The notes under the pieces: model-generated
The model's input: the letters and a program-made list of their open reading frames with translations, nothing else
What the model was told of the DNA's origin: nothing
The model's database searches: none
Shown: positions 1 to 12,099 of the stretch, in pieces
Layout of the letters: each line of letters starts with the position of its first letter
Position numbering within the stretch: the stretch's first letter is position 1
Made by a program: the position numbers and the translations under genes
Assembly (NCBI GenBank): GCA_022570795.1
Contig: JAKUDP010000010.1
Location: forward strand, 310,001-374,000
DNA length: 64,000 nucleotides
Reading direction: 5' to 3'
DNA from: Sphaerulina vaccinii
Taxonomy: Eukaryota; Ascomycota; Dothideomycetes; Mycosphaerellales; Mycosphaerellaceae

Positions 1-3000
1 AGAGGAGAAGCTAGCGCGGCTGGGAGCATCTGCGTTGAAGATCCAGGCTTTGCATGGGTCGAGTTTCTCTCCAGACTGCGCAGTGACCACTCATCATTAC
101 AGGCCGCTCCCGCGTCCGAAGCAAGTCAAGACTGGCGAGCGATGGTCAAAGACACAGAGAAACGGGGCCGACGGCGCGTGCGTGAGACGATGGACGAATG
201 GCCGACTCGTGAGCCAACAGTAGCAATAGTAGCGCTGCTAGCAACGCATTGGAACAACAAGCGAGTTGATGCCAATCCCAGCGTTTCGGTGAGTGAAGAC
301 ACGTCCAAACCCACCTCTTCTGGTCGTCTTCTGCCCTGCGACGACCGGCATTGCTAGTCACAGCCAGCCACTATTTGGAACCCGCTGGCCGTCTGCTGTC
401 CTGTTCTGGAAATGAGGGAGCATCAGAGGTGCTTTGTTAGCGAAATGTGCTTTGTTGTTTCCTGTCCCGCGCAGTGCCAGCGGCTCTCACGCGCATCCCT
501 GCTCCCTTGCTCGCTCCCGAGGCGATTATTGGGCAGCATTTAGTCTTTCGTCTCAGATGGCCTAGTCCATGCGTTCCGAGCTTCTGGCTCGTCTTTTGGA
601 GCGGGCCAAGGGTTCAGCTTCTTCGCGAGACCTTAGCACCATGCACACTCGATCCGACCGGGAGGCATCATCACCTCATCGTCAGCACCACCAGAGAGCG
701 CCTACCGAGTGCTAGCTGCTGCCACCAGGAACAATGCATTGCGCGATTCCAGGACCTCCGTAGTCTGCACCCAAAAGAGTGCGCGCACAGAAAAGGTCGG
801 CAAGTATGCAATCTGCGATCCTATCATCACCTGAAATCTCGCCATCGGCAAGCGAGGCTCTGCATCGTGACTGAGTCGAGACCAATGATGACGGCGAGCG
901 TGCGCTGAATTGATCGAGCCGCAGTCCTTTGCCAATGGATTGGCGGCTGCTTTGCACACCTCTCGTTGTGAGAGCTTCTCGTCGTCAAGCCCTGGGTTAC
1001 GCGCTCGACTCCATCGCTGTGCCTCATCTCGCGTGCCAAAGCATCTGCGATCACAGCAGCAAGGCTGCGGCAAAGAAGCAGGGGGTATCGAGTTGGGACT
1101 CAGACAGCAGCGGCGCTACAAAGATAGACTCACGGCAGGCGTCCCGGATCAGCGTAGCTTGAGATTGAGGCGCTTCTCGGAGCTCCTTGGTCACGATGCC
1201 ACGTGAGATTTCTGCACCAGCAAGCGTTTCCTGTGCAGTCTGTTCGAAGAGTGCATCATCAGCGAATCATGTGTGACTCGATCGCCTGCGTCTTCGACGC
1301 TCTGCGCTGGATCGGGCTCTGGTCAGGCCACCGTGAAACGCAAATCAGAGACAGTTTGTTTACGAGTGCTTCGGGGGCACTTCGCGGAAGGAAGCAAGCT
1401 GTTCTTTTTCGCATCCGATTTTTTAAGAGCTCTGGCTTGTTCCTGCAAGAGAACCAGCAACAAGGCTTATGGAGATCATGAGCATCCATGTCATGGCGCA
1501 CGAAGCGAGGGCACCAAGCCGCGGCTGTGGCTGCTAGCAGCCGTTGTCGGGTCTCCTCCCAGACGCTGTGGCTGCTCGTACATTGCTTCGTCGCACCAGC
1601 GAACTGTCAAGACTGCTGTACTCCAGCATGAAGCCGCTGCTGGGAGCCCATCAACCAAGAATGTTCTCCCAGCGGCCTGCCTAACCTTTCCTCGTCGCGC
1701 ACTCTACAGTTTGGACACATGAAAGGTCAAAATTTGAAGGATTCGCTAGCTTGGCTCTTCGAGTACAGCATGCTCATCGCTCCAATCAAAAGCTCCAGTA
1801 AGCGAGAAGCAGCTGTAATCAGAACTGCTCGGGGGGCGCACGACTCGGTCCGGGCTGCCTACTCCCTGCTACCGCTCTAGCGCCAGCATCTTTGTTTTAC
1901 GCCTTTCCCGCTCTGGAGAGTCGTCTGCTGTACGGGGTTTGCGGGTCTCTGGTCCGCGGCGATACTCCACTGTGAAGCGCGAGAAGCTCTATGCGAGTCT
2001 TTTTGGTACTTTGGCATGTCCCGCGGTATAGCAGTACGCTCGCATTTTGTGACTGGATCACTAGCGCTTAACGCGTAACGCGTACGGGGTCGCCGAGGAC
2101 TAGCATCGAAGCGGCGGAGTGGAGTAGACAGATGCAGATGCAAAGGTTTCTCACCATGCTTCTTCTAGCTCGACAGGCCTGCTACTCTCACATGACTTTC
2201 GCGCCTTCATCCCTGCTGTTTTGTTCCTTGTCAGGCCCATCAGGCTGGCGATGGCGCGTTTGAGTTCGATCTCTCCGCACGCGTGAGAGTCGGGGTCGAA
2301 AGTTGGTCACAAAAGATCTAGCCAAACTCAAATAGGCCCATTGTCTCGAACGAATCTGGCATTCACAGCATGTCATGAATCAGAAACAGCAGCAATATTG
2401 CAGCTACTATCATGATGCGACGAAGCACACGTCACCAACACCAGCGCTTGTCAACCATCCTTCGCTGCACATCCTATGATTCTTCCTTGAAATCACAGGC
2501 AGCATACGGGATTTATTCACATCCGCATTGTCAGCGTGCTGTGTATCCATGGCTGAGCTGGTTGAAGCATAAGCGCGCACCAATGATAACAATCTACGAC
2601 AAGTGCTTCGACCTCGCATTCGCTGCCAGATGCGTACAGAATGTTGAACCATGTGCGTCTAGCAAAATAAGGCTCGATTGTTCGGCTCGCTGCTCGTGTA
2701 TTCCAAGTCTGCCCTACAGACTTACCAAAGCCATTCCGCCGGCGCGAAGCGGTCACTGCAGCCATCCTATCCTCAGCCATCCACAGCCGCGCTAGCTTGT
2801 GCAGGTGATGGATTCTCGCGTGGCAGCCATCTTTGCGCTTTGCTCGAAACGAGCAGTGCCCCGGAGGACTGCTTCTCGTGGCGAAGCTCAAAAAGTGTAT
2901 TGCTTTGTGCTTGGCTTCAATCACTTCTGCCCTGGCTGCTGCTGTCAACGCATTCCTACAGGTGCGACTTCACAGAATCCCCGTGTGGACCACCACCCAT

Positions 3001-3561
3001 CGCCGTTATGGACTGCCGCTCAGCCCCTTTGGGCATGTGTGGGAATCTTGGTTGCCTCTTCGGGGGGCGTTGCTCATCACTCAGCCGCAGACCGGGACTC
3101 ACTCCTAGTTCCATATGAAAGTGACGTACAAGATCTATTCTGTGAGCTTCATCAACCACGTGCGACAGGATCATTATGCCAGCTGAAACAAGAGTCTCTG
3201 AACCTTTGTAAATTGCTGCTGCTCGGAGACCTTCGCATATTGATAATTCCTTCACCGCTGGGAGCATATCGTATCACCAACATGTGCGTGATGAGGTACT
3301 TCAATCAGCGCAGAAACCTTAGTGTCTCTTTCGGTGCCGACGCCATCTAGACTTTCGTAACCTTACAACTCGACTGATCTAGCACCCAGATTTTGTCATT
3401 GTATGCCTGCACGCTCTCACATTGCATGGGCAGTACGGAAAGTGTCCTAGAATCGCTCTAGCATGCTATCGCAGCTTATCGAACAAATTTCGTTATGATC
3501 AGAAGAGCGATGCCTCCGGTGTTGGGAGAGGAGCAGTAACAATAGCTTTCACGGAATCACC
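1..3561. other. Left-end region with no supported gene
   Basis: Base composition looks ordinary and there are many short overlapping ORFs on both strands. None has a recognisable domain, a consistent exon chain or convincing protein-like composition. I see no tRNA-like B box and no long repeat. A gene with several short exons cannot be excluded. Confidence 0.5.
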
Positions 3562-3866
3562 TACCGTATAATCTGGTACAAAGCCCCACCCAAATTAGAG
3601 CCACACCCTCTGATATAGCCCCACTCCCTAATGGGCTGCCTCTAATACCGACTGGCTCGTGGTGTATAACCACACCCTTTTTTTGCTAGGGAAACAGGCC
3701 TCCGGAGGACGAACTTGGGCCAATCCGTGCTACTTTCCACCCAGAACTGGACCTTAGCGGCATATATCTATATCCCCACCCTTCTCATATACCCCCACCC
3801 CCTAGCAACGTCTTCTTAATACTAATCGTATAGCCCCAGTGGGGCTTTGTACCAGATTATACGGTA
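3562..3866. mobile_element. MITE with 26-bp perfect terminal inverted repeats
   Basis: The terminal repeat starts CCGTATAATCTGGTACAAAG (3564-3589) and its exact reverse complement ends at 3864. Both outer ends are flanked by TA (3562-3563 and 3865-3866), the expected target duplication of Tc1/mariner-type elements. The roughly 300-bp interior has runs of AGCCCCAC and similar C-rich motifs and no coding capacity. Size, TIR and TA duplication together fit a non-autonomous MITE. The superfamily is inferred from the TA duplication only. Confidence 0.85.
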
Positions 3867-5042
3867 CCGTCGGCACTTGACTGGTACTGCGCTACACAAT
3901 CCTCATGGCGCCAATAGAGTTGTGCGAACACGCATAGAACAAAGTCGTCAGTCATGAAACAGCTGTGTAGGTTAGAGATCGTCGTTGTCAAGCGCACGAC
4001 ACGTGGTGTTCGGCGGCGAAGCCATTGCTCGGATTCTCGAAGCCTTGTGGTGACTCGCCGTTGAGCTTGACAGACCAGCACTTCGTCAAATGTTGCCTTC
4101 CTGTTCTTGAGAACCGTTTGTGTTTGAGATTGTATTCATTTGCCTGTTAGTCAGCCCGCTGGTGTTTCGCGAACGGCGCTGCTTCTCAGAGTATCGCGGA
4201 CCTTGTCGGCATGCACAAGTGAAAGTGAATCATAACTGCACCTCGTTGCTCGTATATCGCGCTGTCCGAACAACGATATCAAGATAGCGGACGTTTGTAC
4301 TGATTAAGATACTGCAGAAAAGCATCTGAGTGTCCGCTCTCGATAGTCGGAGAAAGGTTTCCAGAGTTTCGATTGCACGATGTTGAGCACCGCGGTCCCT
4401 CAAGGGAGGGGTAGACATCGATGAGCACATACGGCATATGCCATGGTTGTTGCCGTGGAGCAAGAGACTTGTCGTCCATCGGTGTTGAAGAGGTGACCAT
4501 GAGGAAGAGGTGAAGTCGTTTTTGACTACCACAAGATCGAAAGCCAGACGCCAGTAAAAGCCTGAGTATGTGCGTCTCAAGTTGAATGGCTGCCGCCGTA
4601 TGTCAAACATGGCTTGTGGCTAACAGTATCGTGGTTCGGCGGCCATTGACTGGCAAAGCCAACACATGCCGTAGGCTTGACGCCGATGATGCTGTGGCCA
4701 CCATCTCCTGAAGGGCGCTCTGTGGGTGTACATATATAGTCTGCCATAGTTCAGGAGTATCGTAGGACTCGCTCCAGTAGTCAACAAGTTGAGAGTACAC
4801 TCTCCAGAAAGCAGTGTCGCTGCGAGCGCGGTGGCCCTCTTGTGAGAGACAAAGCTGAAACCAATCTTGCCGCGCTCGACTCCGCATAACAAGAAAGGAT
4901 GTGCCTGTCGATCTTGCCATGTGTTACTTGACGCCGGAGCCAAGCCCGTCGTTGTCCCTGTCCCATAGAAACATTGAAGCTATTGAACTGATATACAACA
5001 AACCTGCAATCACAAATTACCTCTTCTTGGTTCACATACGAG
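3867..5042. other. Intergenic region upstream of CHS5, no supported gene
   Basis: Several minus-strand ORFs of 70-130 codons (for example 4230-4610, 4603-4920 and 4279-4500) contain protein-like stretches, but in different frames and without convincing splice sites joining them. This could be a decayed minus-strand gene. I cannot name a family. The last part must hold the CHS5 promoter. Confidence 0.4.
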
Positions 5043-6254
5043 ATGCTCGTCTCACTCACCGTCGGCAAGGTCGATGCCGGCGTTGCTGTTCTGCTCACCG
5101 AAGACAAGCGACTGGTGAGATCTCATTCTCCTTTGTCTTACTTCACCTCACCTTGCTGCCTGCCCTATCGACATGACATGCCCCTAACCTCTTCTTCTGA
5201 GTAGATCGAGTTCCCTTCGATTCTCCTGCCCCCGGACATCCAGTCAGGCAGCATCGTCGATATCAATGTTGCGCGCAACCAGCAAGCCGAATCAGTCGCC
5301 GACCAGAAGTTCTCCACGCTCCAAGGCGAGATATTCGATGTATTTGGCTCTAAGTCACCGCAGGCGCCAGCGCTTCGATGCAGGAACGCGACGCAAACGA
5401 GTCTCGTACTAGAATGGGACCCCGTGGAGCTCGCGACTGCAGAATTTCGCAGCCTTAGCCTCTACAGAAATGGCACCAAAGCAGGCAACATACCTCGAGA
5501 TAAGCTGAGTACGAAGATCAGTGGTCTGGCATTGGACACAGAGTACACGTTCTATCTCGTTTTGAGGACGAGCGCGGGCCAGTACACATCAGAGAAGATC
5601 AATGTCAAGACCCACAAGATGACCGATCTGCACGGAATCACCATTACACCCGGTGTAATGCCTAGTCAGCTGAAGGATAGTCTCGCCGAGACAGTGAACA
5701 GGATGGGCGCAAAGATGATCGATACCGTTCGCATTGATACGACACATTTCGTGTGTACGGAGGCTCGAGGTCAGGCGTGGGAGAAGGCGAAAGAGCTGAA
5801 TGTGCCCATCGTAGTGCCGGATTGGGTCAAAGGGTGCGAACGTGAGGGCAGGCTCGTTGGCGTACGAGGATATTACTTGGATGCAGACCCAAAGCTGCGA
5901 CAGATCGGACCCAGTACGCATCAGCAGCGCGCGAGCGTGACCAGCATACCCGAGAGAGCTCGCGACAGCCCACGCATCGAGACTACTCCGCCGACTCCAG
6001 AACGTACAAACTCAAGACGGGAAGAACGTGATGTGACGCCACCATCTAAGCCTTCACCACGAGAACAGCCTCCCGAGACAGACGGTGCATCCTCCTTAGC
6101 TGGCACGACAGTTCATGAGAAACAGGCCGAGTCCTCCGACGATGAATCAGATGATACGGAGACTGGAGACCCGGAAAAGTCAACACAAGGGAGTGGTAGC
6201 AGTAAGGCGCCTCCGACTCCAGGAGATGAGCAGTTCTCCGAGGTGGAACTTTAG
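5043..6254 (+). CDS. CHS5: Chs5-like exomer subunit (FN3-BRCT protein)
   Basis: Predicted scaffold of the exomer coat, which carries cargo such as chitin synthase from the trans-Golgi to the cell surface. Exons 5043-5114 and 5205-6254, joined across a 90-bp GTGAGA...TAG intron, give 373 residues. Residues 1-75 hold the conserved Chs5 N-terminal segment (SLTVGKVDAGVAVLL, then IEFPSILLP and GSIVDINVARN). An FN3 domain follows (about 75-160, with LEWDP and YTFYLVLRTSAGQYTSE). A BRCT domain spans about 165-247 (DLHGITITPG, FVCTEARG, and Trp231 in VPDWVKGCEREGRLV). The tail from about 258 is Pro/Ser/Glu/Asp-rich and probably disordered. Yeast Chs5 has a longer tail, while filamentous relatives are commonly shorter. 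The start was chosen because it begins directly with the conserved N-terminal motif. Identity rests on this domain order. Confidence 0.93.
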
Positions 6255-6491
6255 CTATACAATACAGCTTCAATGGTACACTGGTATGAACTGCGTTCCG
6301 GGCATACCTACAAAACATTGCAATTGGTCGATGGCGAATCGCATTCATGCCCTCGCGGCATGCTTTCATACCTCTCGGTCCATTCATGCAAAGCTAACAC
6401 TGCTCAGAGAAACACACCGCCCAGATTGTGTACGAGTGCAGCATTTGAGTCTTCCCTTCAAGCCTCGGGTCTACCCCTTCCACACCTCTCT

Positions 6492-6979
6492 CTACGCGCC
6501 GCCTTCCTTTCGCTGTCCAGTGTAGAAAGCTAAACCATAATCATCACTTCGGAAGGTGATCGTCGATCCTGCAGGGAAGTAGAACACCTGAAAGACATGG
6601 TCAATTCATGCCTCATCCCGAGCAGATCCATCTTGAAACTCACATCTCCAGGCGTAGCCTTCACTTCAGTTCCAGTGGCATGGTCCTTAATGAAGAAATG
6701 ACCTTCAAGAATGATCTTTGTCTCGTGGTAGGTATAGGAGTATACGAGCTCCGTGCCTAGAAGATATATTGCATGAGCTTGACGAGAGCGAGGTAATGCT
6801 GAACTGAACGCTTGGAACTTACCTGTCTCTTGTCTGTAGAATCCTGCACTGATGGGAGCTACAGAGTCTTTAGAGCTCACGACATCTCCTAGGAAGGCAT
6901 TGTCGTTCGCGATATGCGGAGGCTTGGTGCTTTGGGCTTTGGAGAGGTAGACCATTGGTTCAAGTTTATTGTCAGCCAT
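6492..6979 (-). CDS. Small EutQ-like (RmlC-type) cupin protein
   Basis: Three exons on the minus strand (6979-6823, 6756-6644, 6587-6492) give 121 residues. The introns are 66 and 56 bp with GT-AG ends. Splicing restores a continuous cupin: KPPHIANDNAFLGDVV, ISAGFYRQETG, ELVYSYTYHETKIILEGHF, VKATPGDVFYFPAGSTITF and GLAFYTGQR. This is the single-domain beta-barrel fold of fungal proteins annotated as EutQ-like or ethanolamine-utilisation cupins. The usual His-rich metal site is weak: the first motif has YHE and the second lacks an obvious His, so metal binding and catalysis are uncertain. No signal peptide is seen, so it is probably cytosolic. It converges with CHS5, with 237 bp between stops. 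No pathway can be assigned from its neighbours. Confidence 0.85.
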
Positions 6980-7772
6980 CTTGTGAGAGTGCTGGATTCA
7001 GCTTGGAGATTGCTAATTGAAAGGGTTCGAGATTCTGTTGTTACCACGCGTACGTGTGCGAATCAATGCAAGTCACAAGCAGAAGACGCGACACTGCTCT
7101 TCTATGTATACATACAGGCATAGCTACCTACCTACCTGGCCAGTCAGCCTGTATTACTCCGGTTCCAACACACGTGGTTGGTGGGAATGTCCTCTTGTAG
7201 CATCTGAGCTCGACAGGAACTCCGCACGAGACAGCGGCACCGCAGCTCAGCAACAGGCGCAGTCGTTGCTTATCGATTGTGGATAGTTGGCTGGGAATGG
7301 GTATGCGTGCATGCGAACTCGGACGGCCTGCAGGAAATGGCTACTTTAGGAAATAAAAAGAGAGATGTCAACACCTCATCCGAATATGCGCTCTGTTACA
7401 AGCAGTCTGAAGCAACAGACTGTGCAAAGAGTCCGGCTCCTTTCCATCATATATGGGCATGAATTGTAGTTGTTGATCTTGACCATTGACCATTATTCGT
7501 TCTTGCTCATGTTCTACTTCTCCCCTACACTCAAGCAGATCCCTCCCAAACACCTTACTCGCTGAGAAAGCTTTCACAAAGACAGAGATATGCCGAAACC
7601 TCAGCGCAATCTATTGCCGCAGACCGAGAACCTTCTCGGTGCACAAGGGCGCCGTGCTACAAAATCGAAAATGCAGATCGTTGTCCATAACTCGCCAGAA
7701 GCCGGTATGAATGACAACCCATTCGAAGGACATGGCGCCGAAGAATGCTCAAGTACTCCGAACTGCGGACGC
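6980..7772. other. Intergenic region between cupin start and regulator stop
   Basis: No supported coding exon. Small ORFs on both strands (such as 7368-7577 minus) have no recognisable motif. The left end must contain the promoter of the minus-strand cupin gene and the right end the 3' region of the minus-strand regulator. Confidence 0.45.
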
Positions 7773-10643
7773 TCAACCAAGCAGAACTAGAACATACCAT
7801 GTTAGCAAGAAGACCTCCCTCGATGCAATCGAAGCACACTTACCTTCCCAAGCCCAGTCCCACATCACTCCGACCCAACTGATGTGACCACGAACAGTAT
7901 AGGCCATGTCGAACTTTCCCAACGCCATCTCGACTTCACGACCTCTTGGAGGTCGCTTGTCCAGCCTATTCCCAGCACCGCTACCAGGTGGACTGCGGGT
8001 CCCGTCCGGAAGATCGACTCGGCTGAAGACCATGCCTGTGCAACCTGGCTCCGCCATGCGGACTTCCGATGCAGTACGAGGAAGCGGATTGCCCCTGTCT
8101 CTTACTTGGCGGAGTTCAGCGGTCGCCACGATATTTCGCTTCTCGGGCTCTACAGCCTCGTAGCTGTCTCTTCGACGCCACACCTCCTCAGAGAGTGCAA
8201 TGCACTTATCGATGATGCCAATACGCATCAACGAGCCCATGATCACCCATCGCTGTCGGATCCAGTCGCGATCCTCGGGCTCAACTGCCTGGCAACCTGC
8301 GATCATGAGTGGATAGATGTGCACAAGCAACATCCTGCTACTCAGTGGCACTGTTGCCAAGTACTGGAGAACGCGCTGAGCAGCTTGCTCATCTGTAAGA
8401 TCACTGATGACCTCGGGCACCGATTGGTGTAGGTGCAGCATAGTGGCGTAACGATATGCCTCTGCTGTCTGCAGAGCATGTCGCACGTCTGTGTGCGGGT
8501 CCTCGGGTCGCTCGATATACGCTGGTGGTTCCCACTGCAACAACTGATCCATCAAGTCTCTTGCATCGCTGATCATTGTAAGCGAGTTTTTCTGCGATCT
8601 GCAGACCTTGCGGACGAGGTTGGCGACATGCCCAATAAGTGGGAACAGAGTTCCTGCGCATCCCATTAGGGGATCTAGTCGAGCATCTATGCCCATACCA
8701 AAGTTGATCCCGAAACCAGGAGCATTGTGACCAATCGCCAATTCAGGCGTCTCGTTCGGCGGCCATAGGGCATATTTGAAATCGGTACTGTCGTTGGCGT
8801 CGACTGCTGTGACTCGCGCTATCACGTCCATGTAGACCCATGCATTGCAGAGGAATTTGAGTCGTGCCAGATCTTCCCCAACGTGAGGATTCTTGTGATG
8901 GTCGTCCAGCGCCTTCTTCACTAGGGCAGCTGCTCCATTGATGTGAGCATTGCCCGTCTTCACATGGCTTTCCCATGCCTCAACAAAGCCCAGTGCCAGC
9001 GCGGTCGCTATCGCAGCGTGGTTCAGCATAGTGTTGTCTCTCAGGCCTTCGCGGATGTTCTGCATCGCAATGGTTTTGTGCTGCCCACCCACGTATCTCA
9101 AGCTCGGGTTATCCTGTGCGCCATGGAATGCGGCCATGGCCAGGAGTGCATGGTGAAGACCAGTTGACTGTTTTGCAAGTGGCAAGATGAGACTGCGCCA
9201 TGGATTCTCTGTTGGTCCATCGATCACTGAGAGCACACCGCAAGTATAACCAGTGAACCGATCCATCAACATCTCGTCACTATCACTAGGAAACTCCGGC
9301 TGAGCCCAGAGACCAGCTGCACCATTCCACATACTATTCAGGTCAATGCCGTTCGGCGAGTGGCCTGGAGAAGATGGTGTTTGTAAGCGTGAAGGCCACA
9401 TGAAGGCGTCCATGTCCATAGGCTGTATAGGCCCGATCAAATCGATGTCATTGAACATGTCATGCTCTTGCATGATGGGGTCATTCGGTCCAGTTGAGAA
9501 GAGAGGCATCTGGTAGTTCTCTGGCATTGAAAACGGGACAAAGTCCAGCTGCGAAGGATCCAGGTTGTGGCCATCTTGCAGCATCATCTCCGTCAATGTC
9601 GGTGATGCGGCTCGTCCAGCTCCAGGAGATAGCAAGCGCGTTCGGAACACAAACGCTGACTCGGGATTGAACACAATGGGTTGACCATTGGCGATGCTAT
9701 CCTCTGGAGTGGCACTCTCATTCGTCTGCTGCGACTCTGGACTCAGCTTGAAATCTTCCACAGGCACAAATCCACTATCTGATCGATCATGGTCACTCCT
9801 AGGCAGCAGGCCTTGGCCTTGCTGACCTTGCTGTTGCTGCGCTGGTTCGGTACCATTGTTGTTGGTTCGTCGGAGGGCTTTTCGGCGAGGTGGTTGGGCT
9901 TCGTGAGGGTTAGAAATCGCGATGTCCAGCACATTAGGTAGTTCGGCCGTGGGCGTGGTCGACAGTGAGGAAAGCGCAGAGGCTTCTCGCGTGGGCGAAG
10001 GGCGCGACGTGGCTGTGCTATCATGAGTTTCGGCATGTTGATGGTATCTCGCTGCGCATATGGACGTACCCTGCTTTTGACTGGTGATGTTCGTCTTGAT
10101 CTGCTGGCTGCCATAGTCACGCCACTGGAACACTTTCTTGTATCCACCACACACCACCCCTCTCTTCGCGCAGTTCAGACATCCAGGCTTCTCTTCGCCG
10201 CACTTGAGTCGCTTCGCTTTGCACGTGGAGCAACCTGCGCAAAGTCGTTCATCAGTATTGTCGTCAGGTGAATACTCTCTGAGCATGATGATGTGCGCAA
10301 TCGAGGAAAGCAAACAAGCACACATAGAGAGACACAGAGACACAAAAGGAAGTGTGTAGGTATATGTGAGAGGTCAGCAATTACCATTCCGACTTTTGGT
10401 CTGCTTGGGCTTGTCCACTTTGGCACCCTTGACAGCGTCCGGGCCAGCATCTGCCTCTGCTGCGGCGCCCTTCTTGGGCACCGCCTTCTTCACATTATCC
10501 TTCTTGCTGGGGCTCCGGGCGTGCTTGGAGCGGCGTGCAGGCTGCTCAGCGGTGGTCGGCGGCGGAACCACTGGCGACGTATCTTCACCCAATATCGTGC
10601 GAGGAGATGGAAAAGGTAGCGGGCTGTTGGTGCCGTCGGCCAT
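7773..10643 (-). CDS. Zn2Cys6 transcription factor with Fungal_trans_2-type domain
   Basis: Predicted nuclear DNA-binding regulator of 887 residues. Exons are 10643-10385, 10234-7844 and a final 14-nt exon 7786-7773. The 150-bp first intron splits a Gly codon directly before the zinc cluster. Splicing gives SRNGCSTCKAKRLKCGEEK, and the cluster is Cys88-x2-Cys91-x6-Cys98-x6-Cys105-x2-Cys108-x6-Cys115, followed by GGYKKVFQWRDYG. The N-terminus is basic and Pro/Ala-rich. Residues 120-370 are Gln/Ser/Pro-rich with no clear fold. The rest resembles the PF11951 (Fungal_trans_2) regulator domain, with SVIDGPTENPWRSLILPLAK and HHALLAMAAFHGAQ. The last intron (57 bp) is a multiple of three and has no stop, so retention would only lengthen the tail. 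Targets are unknown and there is no adjacent biosynthetic cluster. Exon 1 was chosen because it completes the usual residues before the first Cys. Confidence 0.9.
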
Positions 10644-12099
10644 GTCTAAGGTGGGCCAGGATCGACGAGAAGCAGATCAGAATCAGACAGCCAGACGCTC
10701 ATTCTCGTACTGCGATGCCAGAATGACAATAAATCAGGACATGTCTTCAAGGAGGCGGAGGATGGAGAGAGAGTACCAGTGGTAGAGATGGTAAGGTAAG
10801 GTAGAATTTCGTCGAGGACCCCTCCACACGCGAAAGAGATCACCAGAAGGCCAGTCACCAGCAGAAGCCGCGCCGGAGACTGGAACTAATCAATACACAC
10901 AATGTGCCGTGGCGACCGCAGTGGTCGACCGAGTGCCTATCAAAAGCTAACTGCGAACACTGCTGCACCGCGCCATAACATCCGACTTGCTCCATGCTGT
11001 CGTGCTCGTGCAACGCTGGTTCTACAGATGTGGAGATCGTGCATGACGAAGAACGGCCTTGTGTGGATGCTCGACGATGCTTGTAGGTAATCCCCCTCTT
11101 GTCCACGACTTCAGCTGTCATTGTGACACGCCGCCTGCATATATTGTGCTTGTCATGCGCAACACTGTTGTCCATCGAGTTCGCGTACGCGCAGTGCTGA
11201 TCGGTTCATCAGTGCCAGAGCCGCGCAATTGAGCACCCTAGCGCGTGGACGATCCAGACTCGTCAACGGCTCGTCCTTGTCAGGTGCGCCTTCTACTATG
11301 GGACTCGCTTGGGTTCTCTACTTCACAGCCAAAGTCCAGCAGCAGGTGACTGTCTAGGAATTCTCCAACAAGCTCTACAGACTACAATACTGCTAATGTA
11401 CTTCGCAGCTAGCTACCTGATCACCCGAACAGTCACCGGGAGTAGCATCGTTTAGACATGCGCGCAAGCCGCAAAATACCACAAGACGCTCTCACCGCTG
11501 GTTTGCGATGATAGATACGGCGATACTTCTATCAATGCAAGACTGTAGCCAATCGAGTTCAAAGCAAGTCGTCCAGCTCAAGGCTCGCCACGTGTAGGAG
11601 CCAGGAATTACTCCATGTTCCTGAGTCAGCAGTTCGTCTTGCCTGTCTATCTCTTGGATTTGCAAGGGACCATGGACCAGACCCGCTCTTCCGCTATCGC
11701 ATGGTGCCAACTCGCCGAAGAATTGTCCAAGTCAGAGCCACTGGACCTAGTGGACGAGCTGTGGACACCGTGATGGTCAATAGACGGAATGGCTATCACG
11801 CTGTCATTCACATGGCTCGTACACCAATAAGTCCATTGACTTCTCGTGCTACAAGCATCTCCCTTAGTCACAACCATATTGCGCTTCGAGGTGAAGCAGA
11901 TGCAGATGCTTGTGCCTCTTTCCGCGTGGTTTGCACTGCATTAAGTAACATGAAGACTTCAATGGCTAGCGGAACTGTTATCGGCGGTAAGCAGCATAGC
12001 ATTGAAAACGCAGGAACAACGTGCTACGTAGCCAAGCTCCGATAATGCTGAGTGAGAGTCGAGCTTCGTTGAGTACGACCACATCCTCCTCAAAGCCTG
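10644..12099. other. Intergenic region without supported gene
   Basis: About 1.45 kb between the start of the zinc-cluster regulator and the stop of the secreted protein gene. ORFs here are short, overlap on both strands and show no domain. It should contain the regulator's promoter near 10,650-11,200. I see no repeat or RNA gene. Confidence 0.45.

Noticed and set aside
4230..4943. Minus-strand ORFs with protein-like stretches (for example WRVYSQLVDYWSESYDTPEL)
   Set aside because: The stretches lie in different frames and I found no credible splice sites to chain them. No family was recognised. Left as a possible decayed gene in the intergenic entry.
7024..7040. GGTTCGAGATTCTG as a tRNA B-box candidate
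   Set aside because: No A box at the right distance and no foldable cloverleaf around it.
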